Assembly (NCBI GenBank): GCA_000498155.1
Contig: AXZN01000072.1
Span: forward strand, 104,074 to 168,073
DNA length: 64,000 bases
Source of the DNA: Shiraia sp. slf14
Lineage: Eukaryota > Ascomycota > Dothideomycetes > Pleosporales > Shiraiaceae
Direction: 5' to 3'
Shown: positions 11,913 to 22,247 of the stretch, one piece after another
How positions within the stretch are numbered: position 1 is the stretch's first letter
Layout of the letters: each line of letters opens with the position of its first letter
Position numbers and translations under genes: made by a program
Notes under the pieces: generated by a model
Seen by the model: the letters and a program-made list of their open reading frames with translations, nothing else
What the model was told of the DNA's origin: nothing
The model's database searches: none

Positions 11913-12805
11913 ATGAACCTGATTTCAATTTTTACTCTTGTGGCTATCAGCCTTTTCAGTGTCGTCCGTAGCGACTGTAAGCACTCTTTCTGACAACGCA
12001 AACCAAGCCCTGACGAATTCCAGCTGTACCATGGGAACGTATCGACAGAAACAATTCCGTAAGGCCTCCTCCTTACAGCTTAGCACCATCTGATCGTAAA
12101 TCCAGGTGCTTCTCATCCTCGACATCCAAATCGGCCTCTACCATATCGCTCGAGATTGGGACCCAAGTCTATATCGCAACAACATGATGGCCCATGCTGA
12201 GCTCGGCAAACTATTCAACATCCCCGTCATTCTTTCTACTTCTGCTGATACCGGTCCCAACGGCCCTTTACCCAAGGAGATGATCGAAATGTACCCTAGC
12301 GCGCCGTTTATTCGCCGTCAGGGTGAAGTCAAGTAAGCCACTGTCACGCCGTTGTCTCTTTTTCCGGCTAAAACATCTCAGCGCGTGGGACAATGCTGAC
12401 TTCCGCAATGCCATCCAAGCAACAGGCAAGAAGCAAGTCATCGTCGCGGGAATCACAACTGATGTCTGCACTGCCTTCCTCGCGCTCTCGTTACGCGCTG
12501 AGGGGTACACAGTCTTCGCCAACGTCGAAGCTTCTGGTACGAATTCCGAACTTGTACGAGATACTGCTAATGCGCAAATGGCGAGAGCTGGTGTTCAGCT
12601 GTACTCGCTGTTCGCTATTGTTTGCGATTTGATGCGTGATTGGCGGAATACTCCTGGTGCTAAGGAAGTTCTGCCTTATCTTGATAAGTATATGCCGGTG
12701 TATGGTATTCTTGCTCGCCATCATGCTGCGGCGGTTGAGGATGGCGTTATGGTTCCTGGAGAGGTTGATGGTATTATTGGGGCGAATGGATCTATTGTTA
12801 CCTGA
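11913..12805 (+). CDS. isochorismatase-like hydrolase with signal peptide
   Basis: Four exons are inferred: 11913-11976, 12024-12058, 12106-12332 and 12382-12805. All introns are GT-AG, and phases join to a 249 aa protein. Residues 1-20 (MNLISIFTLVAISLFSVVRS) look like a cleavable signal peptide. The mature part begins PWERIDRNN and continues LLILDIQIG (catalytic Asp near 39), AWDNADF, and GITTDVCTAF (nucleophile Cys near 138), the cysteine-hydrolase fold of the YcaC/isochorismatase family. The expected catalytic Lys region reads IRRQGEVN, with Arg where I would expect Lys; this is tentative. Related enzymes hydrolyse isochorismate, nicotinamide or unknown amides. Export to the apoplast or secretory pathway is inferred from exon 1 alone. 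If exon 1 is wrong, the enzyme would be cytosolic. Confidence 0.82.
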
Positions 12806-13028
12806 GTGAGTAAGATGGGTGCGCGCAAAGGCAAAACAAGTTGAACAGAATATAGAGTGTTTTGATTTTTCCTCTTAATAAGATCCAATTCAGGTGCCTT
12901 GAAGAGTCTATGACTGGGCTCCGACCCTATTTACAATCCAAACTCTCGATAGCGTATTCTTCTCGTTGGCCTGGCTTCTGCTCAATACATCAATGCGCAG
13001 CTGTCATCTTCGTTACAAATTGACATAC

Positions 13029-13646
13029 CTAATATGGCCAACTCTCCCTCAATACTGTTCCTCTCATCGCCCTATCTTCCCATTTCCACCACAAGGTCTT
13101 GCAGATAGGGCACTTCAATAACCCGGGGCGACTCAATAACCTTCGCAAACATTTCGAACCAAAAACATGGCCGCATCCAGGCATTTGGACTGCAACCGGT
13201 ATTTCGCAGCTGTCAATATCCCTACACATGCCTCCAACAAGTTCCGTCTGCGGAGGCGGAGGCTTTCTTGCCATAGCTTGTGACGACCATAACGTGGGTA
13301 TTTCGGGTGAGTCTTTTTGAGGAGCTCGTGCTCGAGGCTCTATGGGGTCTAAAGCTCGATATACGATCGGATGCCTTCCAACGACGGGTCTTGCCTCTTC
13401 GGGCTTTGGAGGCTCGTTTTTCAGTTTTGAGGGAGCTGCTCCTACAAATTTGTGAAGCTCATTGCACATTCGCATTCGACAGCATATGCAGTATGTGTAC
13501 GGTTTCAGCAGCTTGGCAAGAGGTACACGTTCGAGATATGTGTTGAGAAAAACGGCAAAGTTTGGCGTTGGATGCAATATGTCTTTCAATGTCAAAGGTC
13601 GTGGACGATCTAGGCGGCGGATTTCGTATGGGTTAGTTGTGAACAT
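13029..13646 (-). CDS. RING-like zinc-finger protein (cluster member 1)
   Basis: This intronless gene encodes 205 aa. The C-terminal 65 residues form a RING-like module: C141 and C147 (spaced C-x5-C rather than C-x2-C), then GCGHVFGSKCL (C158, H160, Gly at the usual ligand position 163, C166), then CPIC (C179, C182). An extra CICC lies at 53-56. The N-terminus has no recognised domain. A RING would suggest E3 ubiquitin ligase activity, but the missing ligand and odd first pair leave zinc binding and activity unproved. It is the first of five RING-like genes in 8.6 kb and is divergently oriented to the next one. Confidence 0.75.
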   Translation of the reverse strand: MFTTNPYEIRRLDRPRPLTLKDILHPTPNFAVFLNTYLERVPLAKLLKPYTYCICCRMRMCNELHKFVGAAPSKLKNEPPKPEEARPVVGRHPIVYRALDPIEPRARAPQKDSPEIPTLWSSQAMARKPPPPQTELVGGMCRDIDSCEIPVAVQMPGCGHVFGSKCLRRLLSRPGLLKCPICKTLWWKWEDRAMRGTVLRESWPY

Positions 13647-14023
13647 CGTTAAATGTTGAATGCGTCCCTTTGATGAAATTTGTGATGGTGAATGGGCAAA
13701 ATAGCGATGGAATTGATATGGCGACGTGGGCTAGTGATCCAGCGAGTCGTGATGTTAACGGCGAAAAGTAATCGTGGAAAGTATGTTGAGAAGTCGCGAG
13801 GCGCAAACGCAATGATTGCCATTCCAGCGCACCTTTCGGCGCAGACATTAACATGCCACGTAACTCCCACGTAGAGTGACAGATTTTCGTGAAGCAACTA
13901 CACTTCAAGGTGCGATGCATACATCGACTCGTGTCAGTCTCACCACTTCCCAGTAATTACTGCCTTTATATGCAGCCCCCTTCCTTAGCTCATTTAAGTC
14001 ATATCATACCCAACTGTAAAAGA
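13647..14023. promoter_or_regulatory. divergent promoter between two RING-like genes
   Basis: These 377 bp lie between two head-to-head RING-like genes. Overlapping short ORFs on both strands look random. No motif was recognised. Confidence 0.35.
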
Positions 14024-14491
14024 ATGCCTTTCCAGATCCCAGAGTTCATCATCTCCAATTTCCTCTCTCGGCAGACCATCGCACTCTCAATCTCTGAACT
14101 TCCTAACGACTGTCCTGAAGATCGAGTATGCCCAATCTGCCACGTTCCTTACTCTGACCCACCCGCTGCCTACGTGCATCCGGACTTCCCACCCGATCTC
14201 CCAGAGTATGCAGTCAAGGTTAATTTCCCTGACTTCTGTGAGCACATTTTCGGTCGTAGATGCATTGAACAGCATATCCGTGGAGAAAATCCTTGGGGCC
14301 ATTCGTGTCCAATCTGTAGGGACGAATGGTTTCCAATTCCGGATAATTCGCGCATAGAGATAGAGATATGGGAGAACTTGGATCTTGTGCTGGAGAGACT
14401 TGCGGCACTGAATATCCCCGACCTACAGACCAGAGCTGAGTTAGATGGCGTGATCATGGTCTTGACAAATTTAAGAGATCTTCAACTATAG
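14024..14491 (+). CDS. RING-like zinc-finger protein (cluster member 2)
   Basis: The product is 155 aa from the ATG at 14024 (MPFQIPEF). The open frame extends upstream to 13889, but that part has no ATG start and reads poorly. The finger is CPIC (C36, C39), then FCEHIFGRRCI (C72, H74, Gly77, C80), then CPIC (C95, C98), followed by RDEWF. The spacing between the first pair and C72 is long (33 residues, PPAAYVHPDFPPDLPEYAVK region), as in cluster member 3, which shares the pattern PICH-x-Y-x2-PPA...KVN. The C-terminal 50 residues are helical. It is probably a small cytosolic or nuclear RING-type protein; E3 activity is inference only. Confidence 0.78.
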   Translation: MPFQIPEFIISNFLSRQTIALSISELPNDCPEDRVCPICHVPYSDPPAAYVHPDFPPDLPEYAVKVNFPDFCEHIFGRRCIEQHIRGENPWGHSCPICRDEWFPIPDNSRIEIEIWENLDLVLERLAALNIPDLQTRAELDGVIMVLTNLRDLQL

Positions 14492-15026
14492 GTAGCTTTA
14501 GAAATCAGTTCGTGACTTATAACACAATACAAGATTAGAGATACCTAATTCATCACAGTCCTAATGTTTTAGACCTCGGTATATGGTGGCAAACTTGTGC
14601 TCAGTCTGCATAAGTCAGTCTTGCCCAATTAGTGCGGCATACCTATTTGAATGGTAGCACCAATATACATCTAGCTACGCGTACATGAAGCCGAACGAAG
14701 TGCATTGGTATGGCACGTTGCTGCTTTCGGATTAGCTCGTAAAATGAACCAATCAACGCAGATAAAATAACATTTCAACCACGAACGTTCACACAACACC
14801 ACTTCAATCTCCACCACAAAGCTGAACATATTATTGTACGTCAATACCATCTCAAAATTGATTGCAACGCTTGCCATCCTGCTCTACACAACTCACCTTA
14901 ACTCACACGTCTATTTGTGACGTGTTTCTTGTCAACGAAAATTCTGCGACGTGATCCAAAACAATACGTCTGAGCTTGCTACTCTAAAAAAGATTGAAAA
15001 TAAGCTTGGCCGTGTCTAGATAGAAT
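14492..15026. other. intergenic, upstream of RKM4-like gene
   Basis: No gene is supported in these 535 bp. They contain the 3' flank of the RING-like gene and the promoter of the SET-domain gene. Confidence 0.4.
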
Positions 15027-16600
15027 ATGGATGAGTTTCAGACTGCCACCGAGCAATTCTTGACTTGGTTTAAGTCGGTGGGCGGGGAATTTCGGGATGA
15101 TCTGCTAGAGATCAAAGATCTGAGGGCGCGCGATGCCGGGCGAGGCATTAGTAAGTGGGAGAAAGTATCATGGAGGAATTCTGCTAATATGATGCCAAGT
15201 CGCAATCAAAGATATACCACAAGAAACGACACTATTTACGATACCTAGAGATGCTATCATCAACGTCCAAACTTCTGAGCTTGTTAACAAGCTGCCCAAT
15301 GTTTTTGACGGACCTAGCGACGATGAAGATGAAGATGCCGAGCCTCTGGATTCTTGGGGTTCACTCATCCTCGTCATGTTGTATGAGTATTTGCAAGGCG
15401 ACAAGTCCCGTTGGAAGCCATATTTCAATGTCCTACCGCATGTTTTCGACACGCCCATATTCTGGACCGATGCGGAGCTCAAAGAGCTAGAGGGCACTTG
15501 CTTAACACCAGAGAAGATTGGAAAAGATGAAAGTGATGAAATGCTCCGCTCACGCATTTTGCCCGTCGTTCTCCAGAATCCTGATGTCTTTTATCCTGAT
15601 GGTGCTGCTCAGCTAGCCGAAGATGAGTTACTGCGACTTGCACACCGCATGGGCAGTACAATCATGGCTTACGCTTTCGATCTTGACAATGAAAACGAAG
15701 AATCCGACGATGAAGACGAAGGCTGGGTTGAAGATCGAGAAGGGAAAACATTACTGGGCATGGTGCCCATGGCAGATATACTCAATGCCAATGCTGATTT
15801 TAACGTACGTAACAATGAGTATAAGGCAAGTTTGCAAGATCATTTTGTAGCTAATTGTACCCTTCTAGGCTCATGTCAATCACGGTGAATGCCTTGAGGT
15901 AAACGCATTACGTGCAAATCTTCCTACTGGCTCGGAGGTTTTGAATTACTATGGGCCATTACCGTCTTCTGAATTACTGCGAAGATATGGTTACGTTACT
16001 CAAGAGCACCGCCGATATGATGTCGTCGAGTTGCCTTGGGATCATATCCAAACGGCTTTGGCAGAGGAACTCCAAGTTAGCAAAGATATCCTTGACAAAA
16101 TTGTAAGTCAATGATCTCGTGTACAGAGATACTTACTGACGAAACTATAGCAAGAGAACTTTGATCCAGAGGAGTTCGAAGAATACTTCATCTTCGAGCG
16201 CGACTCAGGTGAGCCAGATAGCGAAGGACAGCTCACATATGATGCCAAGATCCGTGAGATTCCCCCTGAGCTTGAAGAGCAGTTGAAGGGTTTTTTGAAG
16301 GCACTCAAAAAGTCACAACCAGAAATTTTCTCTGACAAAAGGAAGAGAGAAGAGGTTTTCAACGCATCAATAGCAAAGGCTTTGAAGGCCAAACTTTCAG
16401 CATACCCCACATCAGTATCTGAAGACGAAGCTTTACTGAAAAGCAAGGATCTATCAAAGAGGCATCGAATGGCCATTGAAGTAAGGTTAGGAGAAAAGAT
16501 TTTATTGAATGAGGCTATCGAACTCTTGGAACAGAGTGCCATCACTAGTAACGAAACAAATGGTGAGCCACCTGCCAAAAGGAGCAGATCCAAAGCGTAA
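15027..16600 (+). CDS. RKM4: SET-domain ribosomal lysine N-methyltransferase (Rkm4/SETD6 type)
   Basis: Four exons are inferred: 15027-15150, 15200-15804, 15869-16102 and 16151-16600, encoding 470 aa, close to yeast Rkm4. The first join gives GRGIIAIKDIPQETTLF, the SET N-terminal motif that binds AdoMet. The core continues MADILNANADFN, then NYYGPLPSSELLRRYGY, the C-terminal SET signature with the catalytic Tyr region. The last exon is the Rubis-substrate-binding-like helical domain, ending in a basic tail (PPAKRSRSKA). The known yeast role of this family is monomethylation of ribosomal protein L42 (eL42). A second possible donor (GC-AG type, 15826) would add seven residues in the SET domain; the GT donor at 15805 fits the family better. 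It sits alone between RING-like genes and is functionally unrelated to them. Confidence 0.88.
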
Positions 16601-16743
16601 GCTAGGCCACGTATAGAATAAGAAAAGAAGATAGGATGCCTTCGTTGACTTGTCTTTGATCGAGCTCGTTCTCAACCAAGCAATGTACATTAGATTCAGA
16701 AACCCATGTCCCCAGTAGTGTCAAACGCGGTTCTCTATCTTGC

Positions 16744-17340
16744 TCAATCACTGTTATCTCTAACACCGTAAAGAATTGATAGCTTTCGCTCCACATCTTC
16801 ATGACTACCAGGAACCTCATCGTTACCTTCTTGAACCTCCAAAATAGCGCGGAGTCGCTCTGCAAAGTTATCAGGGCGAAGTTGTTCTGATCCTGATAGA
16901 TTGTCAATGCTCTGGCTGCGTCTCGAAGGGCTACTAGGTTCCTGGGTGGAATGTTCCTGCTGGGTTGTTACTTCTGTTCCCTCGGGGGTGTATGTGTGAT
17001 ACCAAACATCGCGACAGATAGGGCATTTGTTCCTCCAGGCGCCTGGAGTATTCACGTGTATCGCTAGACAATGTCTGCCTATGATATGGCCGCAGCACTG
17101 TTTGCGGCCAAACCATTCTGCTACCAAATTGACTTTGATCGGCCATTCCTGACCCGGGGCTGCGAGCTGGTTGGTGCCAGGTGCCGGCGGCGCTATGTAC
17201 TCCTGGTGGCAGATAGGGCATTCTGGTTGCTCAATATCGGACAGAGGGATCGGGATAACAAGCAATGCTCCCTTTGACGCGCCTATGGTTGCATTTTGAA
17301 GGTTCGTCACGTCCTGGCCTTCTTGGTCCTGGGTTGCCAT
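16744..17340 (-). CDS. RING-like zinc-finger protein (cluster member 3)
   Basis: This intronless gene encodes 198 aa. The finger is CPIC (C41, C44), QCCGHIIGRHCL (C82/C83, H85, Gly88, C91) and CPIC (C106, C109) followed by RDVWYHTY. The 38-residue first loop is rich in Pro/Ala (PPAPGTNQLAAPG). The rest is a Ser/Gln-rich linker and a C-terminal helix (DNFAERLRAILEV). The overall plan and motif spacing match cluster member 2, so the two are probably paralogues. It is convergent with the RKM4-like gene (143 bp between stops). The function is inferred only as RING-type; ubiquitin ligase activity is not shown. Confidence 0.78.
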   Translation of the reverse strand: MATQDQEGQDVTNLQNATIGASKGALLVIPIPLSDIEQPECPICHQEYIAPPAPGTNQLAAPGQEWPIKVNLVAEWFGRKQCCGHIIGRHCLAIHVNTPGAWRNKCPICRDVWYHTYTPEGTEVTTQQEHSTQEPSSPSRRSQSIDNLSGSEQLRPDNFAERLRAILEVQEGNDEVPGSHEDVERKLSILYGVRDNSD

Positions 17341-18453
17341 CGTCGGACCTCGTACACGCGTCTCTGAGAACAGAGCGCGGGTTTCAGTTGCGAGAGGATT
17401 TTATTGGTGTTGTGTGGGTAAGGTCTCGGTGTATCATCGTCGGTGGAGATGTGGGGGAAAATCAGGCACCCAAATATTGGATTCTCGAGCTATTGTGATA
17501 GCGCTATCGACGAATGTAAAGTTCAGCGAGCAATTGTGGTTAGACTAGCAGTTGACTATTAGACACTGTGAAAGTACGCAGTAATCTGGGCAGAAAATGT
17601 AAAGGTAGCTAGAAGCAAACACGTTGCGAGATCGATCTCTGTTAGATGGCAGTCTAGGAGCTCAAACGCCTTAAGAACTTGGCATATACCAGCACTGAAG
17701 CAATCACTACGCTGGTCCAGAGGCATACAAGCTTTGCTTGAAGCCGAAGAAGGTCTGGACTCGCAACCAAGCAAACGGCTCACGAGGATTCCAGTGTAAC
17801 ATGGCATCAAATTCATAAGGCTACCGTTATTTGGGTTTTCTAGCTTGCCCAAGAGAGCAACCATTGTTAGTGTAGACGAAGACAGTGCTATCTTCAAAAG
17901 AAACGACCACCTGGAGCTTCAAAAAGCCTTCAATTTTCATAATCACAGTTCTAATAAGGATCTGTCAGTTTCGTCGTCTGGGGAGTGAAATGCTGTATTG
18001 ACCATCGAGACGTAGACAGTGCAGCTGGTGGATCTAGGCAAGCGCCGAGCAAAACGGCCATATGAACTCTATTTCGACCCATTCTATGAAACAGGGCTTG
18101 TGCGTTGTCTTTGCGTTTAAACGACCCCAAGCAACAAACAGTGCATGGAGCAAAGGCAAACTTGCAAGCGTGGCGCACGTTCACTGGGGTTGCACAACAG
18201 CCAATCATTGAAGCCCAACCTCTCGGCACCAAGATTAGCGCGGTTTAGCGTCGCTTTTAACTGCGCGACCTTGGACAGCTTCACTTCTGGCTGCCTCTTG
18301 CTTTCTGCAAATACCACCGACGCACTAATCTGCTACGGCCTAGCTCGTATGCGGGTGGTGAATTCCGGAGATATCCACTGACGACTGTGACCAACGTTCG
18401 TAGTCAGGACTAAGCTGCCCGCCTGACGCCGACTGCTCCAGGTAGCGACCAAG
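17341..18453. other. intergenic with one weak ORF
   Basis: These 1.1 kb lie between two divergent RING-like genes. A 112-codon minus-strand ORF at 17559-17897 has several Cys and Leu-rich segments but no recognisable domain, and I do not call it. The rest shows nothing. Confidence 0.4.
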
Positions 18454-20041
18454 ATGAGCCATCCAGATATACTAGAGGTCCCATTTCACGACCTGGGTAA
18501 CTCCAAGGCTTCTTCACCTGAGCAGGCGCCCAGTTCCGAGAACAAAGCAGAAGCACAGCCTCAGGCCAAGCCAAAACGATACAAGGCACCACAGCCCGAT
18601 GCTGACACGTTCGACTCCCGCCAGGAATTCTTGGACAGCCTTCGACCCTTGGAATCCGATCATGTTGATAACGATGGACGAAGGTGTCCTATATGCTGGA
18701 AGCCAATAGGTGAAGAGGCTGACCCTGGTTTCGACAATTCAGAAGCTCCCGTTAAGCTTCGATGTAACCATGTCTTCGGTCACAAATGCCTTGAGAAGAC
18801 TTTCGCTCCTCCAAATACAACCAAGTTACGTCTACAGCCTCTGTCTTTCGCACCCGGCAAAAAGGGGTCTCTACTTGGCCATAGGTTGCACACGTATACG
18901 AATGAGCATGGGATAAGCCCTAGTGAGGTTGTCGAGACGTTCCACCGTATGCTCAATGAATCGTGCCAGCCTCAAAAGGGTATCGAAATCTTCGGGAAGC
19001 ATTGGTGGCCTATCATGCAAGACGTTTTACACTTCAGCCGCAAACTGAGCAATGTTGTCTTGATGGAGAATGCTACCATTTTAGATATGGATCCACGCTC
19101 ACTTCACGAGACCTCTACTCCAGCGTACAGCTCAATTCAGCCTGAAAATTTGAGTATATCCAACATTGACTTGGACAAGACGTTGACACAAGCAACTGAG
19201 CTACACTTCACATCACTCCTGGAAGATGAGATTTCCATACCTCAAGTTCAAGTTACACACACTGCCTTACCTATGGTCGGCGGTTTCAGTAATTTCCCTG
19301 CACCAGCGCCTCCGTTTGAGCTCTTCCCACATTATCAGCATTCACTCGGCACAGATGGGCCAGCCAGCTCGTCCACCTGGGAAACTGTTCTGGCTGCGCC
19401 CACTAACCTGGACAAGCTCACAGCTCTGCAAGCTAGCAAGAAGAAAGAACAAGAAGATAAACAAGGCGATAAAACCATTACAAAGGCGAACCCCACACTA
19501 GATGAAGTGGCTACAATGTCAGCACTGGCTCAGGCCCAAGCCGAGAAGATGCGCCTGATCCATGGTACATTGAATGGCTCATTCTTCTGCAAGAAGCTGA
19601 CGTGAATTAGAAGTGCATATGCTGCAGCGACGAGGAACGATGCGATTGCTGGCTCATACATTGGCAGATGTCTGGGCCAATTACAAGAGTGCGACCACCT
19701 CACAAACACATGATCTAACCACAGACGACACTTGCTCAAGGACTATCCGCATTTCAATGTCCTTTCACGAAGAGGACCTTAAGAAAACCAGCTACCAGAT
19801 TCAGCACGCTCCATATTTCAGTTCCTATGACAATGACAGTGACTCCGAGGAGGAGGAAGATCTTGAGAAATGCTCACTGATGATCACCCGCTCTTTCTGC
19901 AGCTCATGCTGGGCGGTTGGTAACGAGCAAAACTTGCCGCTGCTCAAGGAGTTAACTTGGAAGGATAATAGAAAGACCCCGGATAGTTGCCCGCTCTGCC
20001 ACAAAGTTCTGTTCCGGACTAGGGCTACTCGATCAAAGTAA
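18454..20041 (+). CDS. RING-like protein with widely split finger (cluster member 4)
   Basis: Two exons, 18454-19564 and 19611-20041, are inferred from a 46 bp intron with donor GTACAT, branch CTGAC and acceptor ATTAG. The join keeps the frame (AEKMRLIH to VHMLQRRGTMRLLAHTL), giving 513 aa. The first half-finger is CPIC (C78, C81) and RCNHVFGHKCLEK (C104, H106, Gly109, C112). No CxxC pair follows nearby. The next candidates are CSSCW and the C-terminal CPLC (C497, C500), almost 400 residues away. The middle is a low-complexity Thr/Pro/Ser region with an acidic patch (DSDSEEEEDLEK) late in the protein. Either the finger closes over a very large insertion or it is degenerate. Without the splice it would be read as two ORFs. 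Confidence 0.7.
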
Positions 20042-20525
20042 TATAGTTGGCCCTGATGAGCAGTAAACAGTCGGGTTCATCTGTTACGGTTGCAATGAAT
20101 CCTTTTTATCTAAGTAATGGAAACGGATATGGTCGGAGTCATGGAGCAAGTCTTTTCACAATGCACGAACCCACTCTCTTTGCATATGGTGTATGCTTAA
20201 TAGCACTTAGACAAACATAGCATTTCGTGTAATGTCTACCCCGCATAGTCTGAATTCTACTGTGCTTTTTGCTGGATAGGCTGGCGATCCAGGCCAAGCC
20301 CCCAGATTGCCTATTTGGATGCATGTTGATATCTTGGTCACGTGCCGTTCCTTCCACATTCAGAATCAGACTCGCGTTTCCCGCTTCGACTGTCACCTCC
20401 GATCCCTCACAAAGCCTCAAGTTCTTCTCGCCGAATCCATCACACAGTCAATCATTTGATTCTGATCAATTTATTGCCTGGGTAACCCTCACCCTCGCCA
20501 TCACCAATCACCACGCTAAGCTGCC
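20042..20525. other. intergenic between RING-like genes 4 and 5
   Basis: The interval is 484 bp between two same-strand genes. It should hold the terminator of gene 4 and the promoter of gene 5. No gene or repeat was seen. Confidence 0.35.
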
Positions 20526-21582
20526 ATGGCAGCAGAGAAAGAGCTGCCCCCTTTGAAGCCCCAGGAAATTCCTCCTCCACCACTTCCTGCTCCTTCATGT
20601 AAGCGCCCGCCTATTCTTCTGCCAGACCCTCAATCTTCTTTACCTCTCCCTTCTCCACGACTTACGCTACCATGCGCAGAGAAACAGTGTAAGAAGAAGC
20701 GTGTATGGCTGAGGGCCGCGACGCCACTAACCAAAGAACTCAGTACATACAGGGCCTCTCCCTCTCCTAAGAGCCTGGGAGTCAATTCTCAGTCTCGACG
20801 CGATCCAGCATGGCTTCGTAGAGACAGAGCTTGCTGGACCGAGTCAGCTACCCAACATTCTGCGATACGTCAACCACGATCTGCTGCAGGATCCCGCCAA
20901 CTCCAAAGGGCCACCACGCTCAGGCGCGTCTTGCCCTCTGTGCTTCGGCATGTGGGATACGCCGCTGAGAGCATCCACCGAAAACACGGGCAACGTCACT
21001 CTCCCAGCGTTTGTCCGTGTGGCATGCGGCCACTGGATGCACTACAAGTGCTTGATCGCTGCGGCCACAAAGATGAATTACCACAGCAATAAGTGCGCCC
21101 AATGCGGGACCCAACTCTTTGAATGGGAAGGCATCACAGCCTTGACCCTCGCCACCCGACACGAAATAACCATGGCAAATTACAGCCATGATGGAGTCCT
21201 CCAAGCCCCATCACACTTGTGCAAAGGCACCGACCAAGCAGAATACGAGCACGAGTGCGAAGAGATCGAGAGCAATATCGGAGCACAGATCGCCATTGCC
21301 CTCAAGCAACAATCGACGTTCTCAGACCGCTCACCCGACATGGTCCGCTGCTTCCTCGAGATATTGAACGTACTGCAGCGCATGCAGAAGCCCAATGCAC
21401 GGTGGATGCAATACTCTACCAGCACGGGTTTCTTATTGTATGCGCTGCTCGTGTTCATTAAAATGAGGGGGCAGTTGATCATGGGACATCTCCACCTAGT
21501 GGGCACGATGGGGTGGGCGGAGTTCGAGGCGGCTGGCAGGCTGCTGTCGGAGAGGATCTGGGCTGAGGTGAATGCGGCGTAA
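20526..21582 (+). CDS. RING-H2 zinc-finger protein (cluster member 5)
   Basis: Two exons, 20526-20688 and 20744-21582, are inferred from a 55 bp intron with donor GTAAGA, branch ACTAAC and acceptor CTCAG. The product is 333 aa. The finger is SCPLCFGMW (C116, C119), ACGHWMHYKCL (C147, H149, H152, C155) and CAQC (C170, C173): all eight ligands are present in RING-H2 order, unlike the other four cluster members. The N-terminus is Pro-rich (EIPPPPLPAP). The C-terminal 150 residues are helical with a hydrophobic stretch (TGFLLYALLVF). A second GTAAGC at 20599 could act as an alternative donor, but its nearest acceptor gives a stop. The likely role is E3 ubiquitin ligase, by family inference. Confidence 0.75.
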
Positions 21583-21861
21583 GGGCTAAAAGAAAGGACG
21601 AGAGACTGGCTTTGAAGGCTGCAAATGCTTTGACGGGCTTCGGATTGTACTGTTGTTGTCCAGTGAGGATGTGGTGGTAGTGGTGTTTTGCGAGCCTGTC
21701 TGGATTCGAGGGCATTTCTCCGCCGGTGTGATCGTCGTTCGACACGGAGCGTTGTGGTGTCCACCTAATGAAAGTTCTTGTTTGTTGAATCCATTCTCGC
21801 CATTTTTATCTTGCCTCTAATCCTTTTATTCTGAAAACCTCGCTCAAATAACAAGCACCTT

Positions 21862-22218
21862 CTATGCCGTCGTCTGCCCTTTCGCTCCCAGTATGTTAAA
21901 TTCCCCTTGATACCTTCCTTCCCACCTCTTGTTAGTTCCAGTGTTTCCCATCAAGTGATCCATCTTTTCCTCTAGTTCTCTGAGCTTCGTATGGGTGCGT
22001 GCCGCGTGGCCTATGATGAAGTAATTGGTGATCATATGAAGGATGAGGATGAGTAGCGCAAGGCCGTTGGTAGTAGCAATGAGTGTAGTACACATTTCTC
22101 CAGATATTCTTTGCTGTCGATGCTTGAGTTGGAGGTTGTTTAACCGACGATGGCAAGCTTGAGAGTATCCACGGGACGGTGTTTCACAGTGCTGAAAGGT
22201 AGAAAATAAGAGAGACAT
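21862..22218 (-). CDS. possible small single-pass membrane protein
   Basis: This is a 118-codon ORF from the ATG at 22218 (MSLLFSTF). It contains one strong hydrophobic segment (NGLALLILILHMITNYFIIG) followed by a short charged helix (KLRELEEKMDHLMG). No family was recognised. The open frame extends further upstream through the AT dinucleotide repeat. It could be a chance ORF; the TM-plus-coil layout is the only support. Confidence 0.3.
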   Translation of the reverse strand: MSLLFSTFQHCETPSRGYSQACHRRLNNLQLKHRQQRISGEMCTTLIATTNGLALLILILHMITNYFIIGHAARTHTKLRELEEKMDHLMGNTGTNKRWEGRYQGEFNILGAKGQTTA

Positions 22219-22227
22219 GCCGAACGA

Positions 22228-22247
22228 ATATATATATATATATATAT
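22228..22247. repeat. (AT)n microsatellite
   Basis: Twenty bases of perfect alternating A/T lie just upstream of the small membrane ORF. Confidence 0.9.

Noticed and set aside
17559..17897. 112-codon minus-strand ORF with several Cys
   Set aside because: I considered a remnant of a Zn2Cys6 regulator C-terminus, but found no DNA-binding motif and no convincing family wording.
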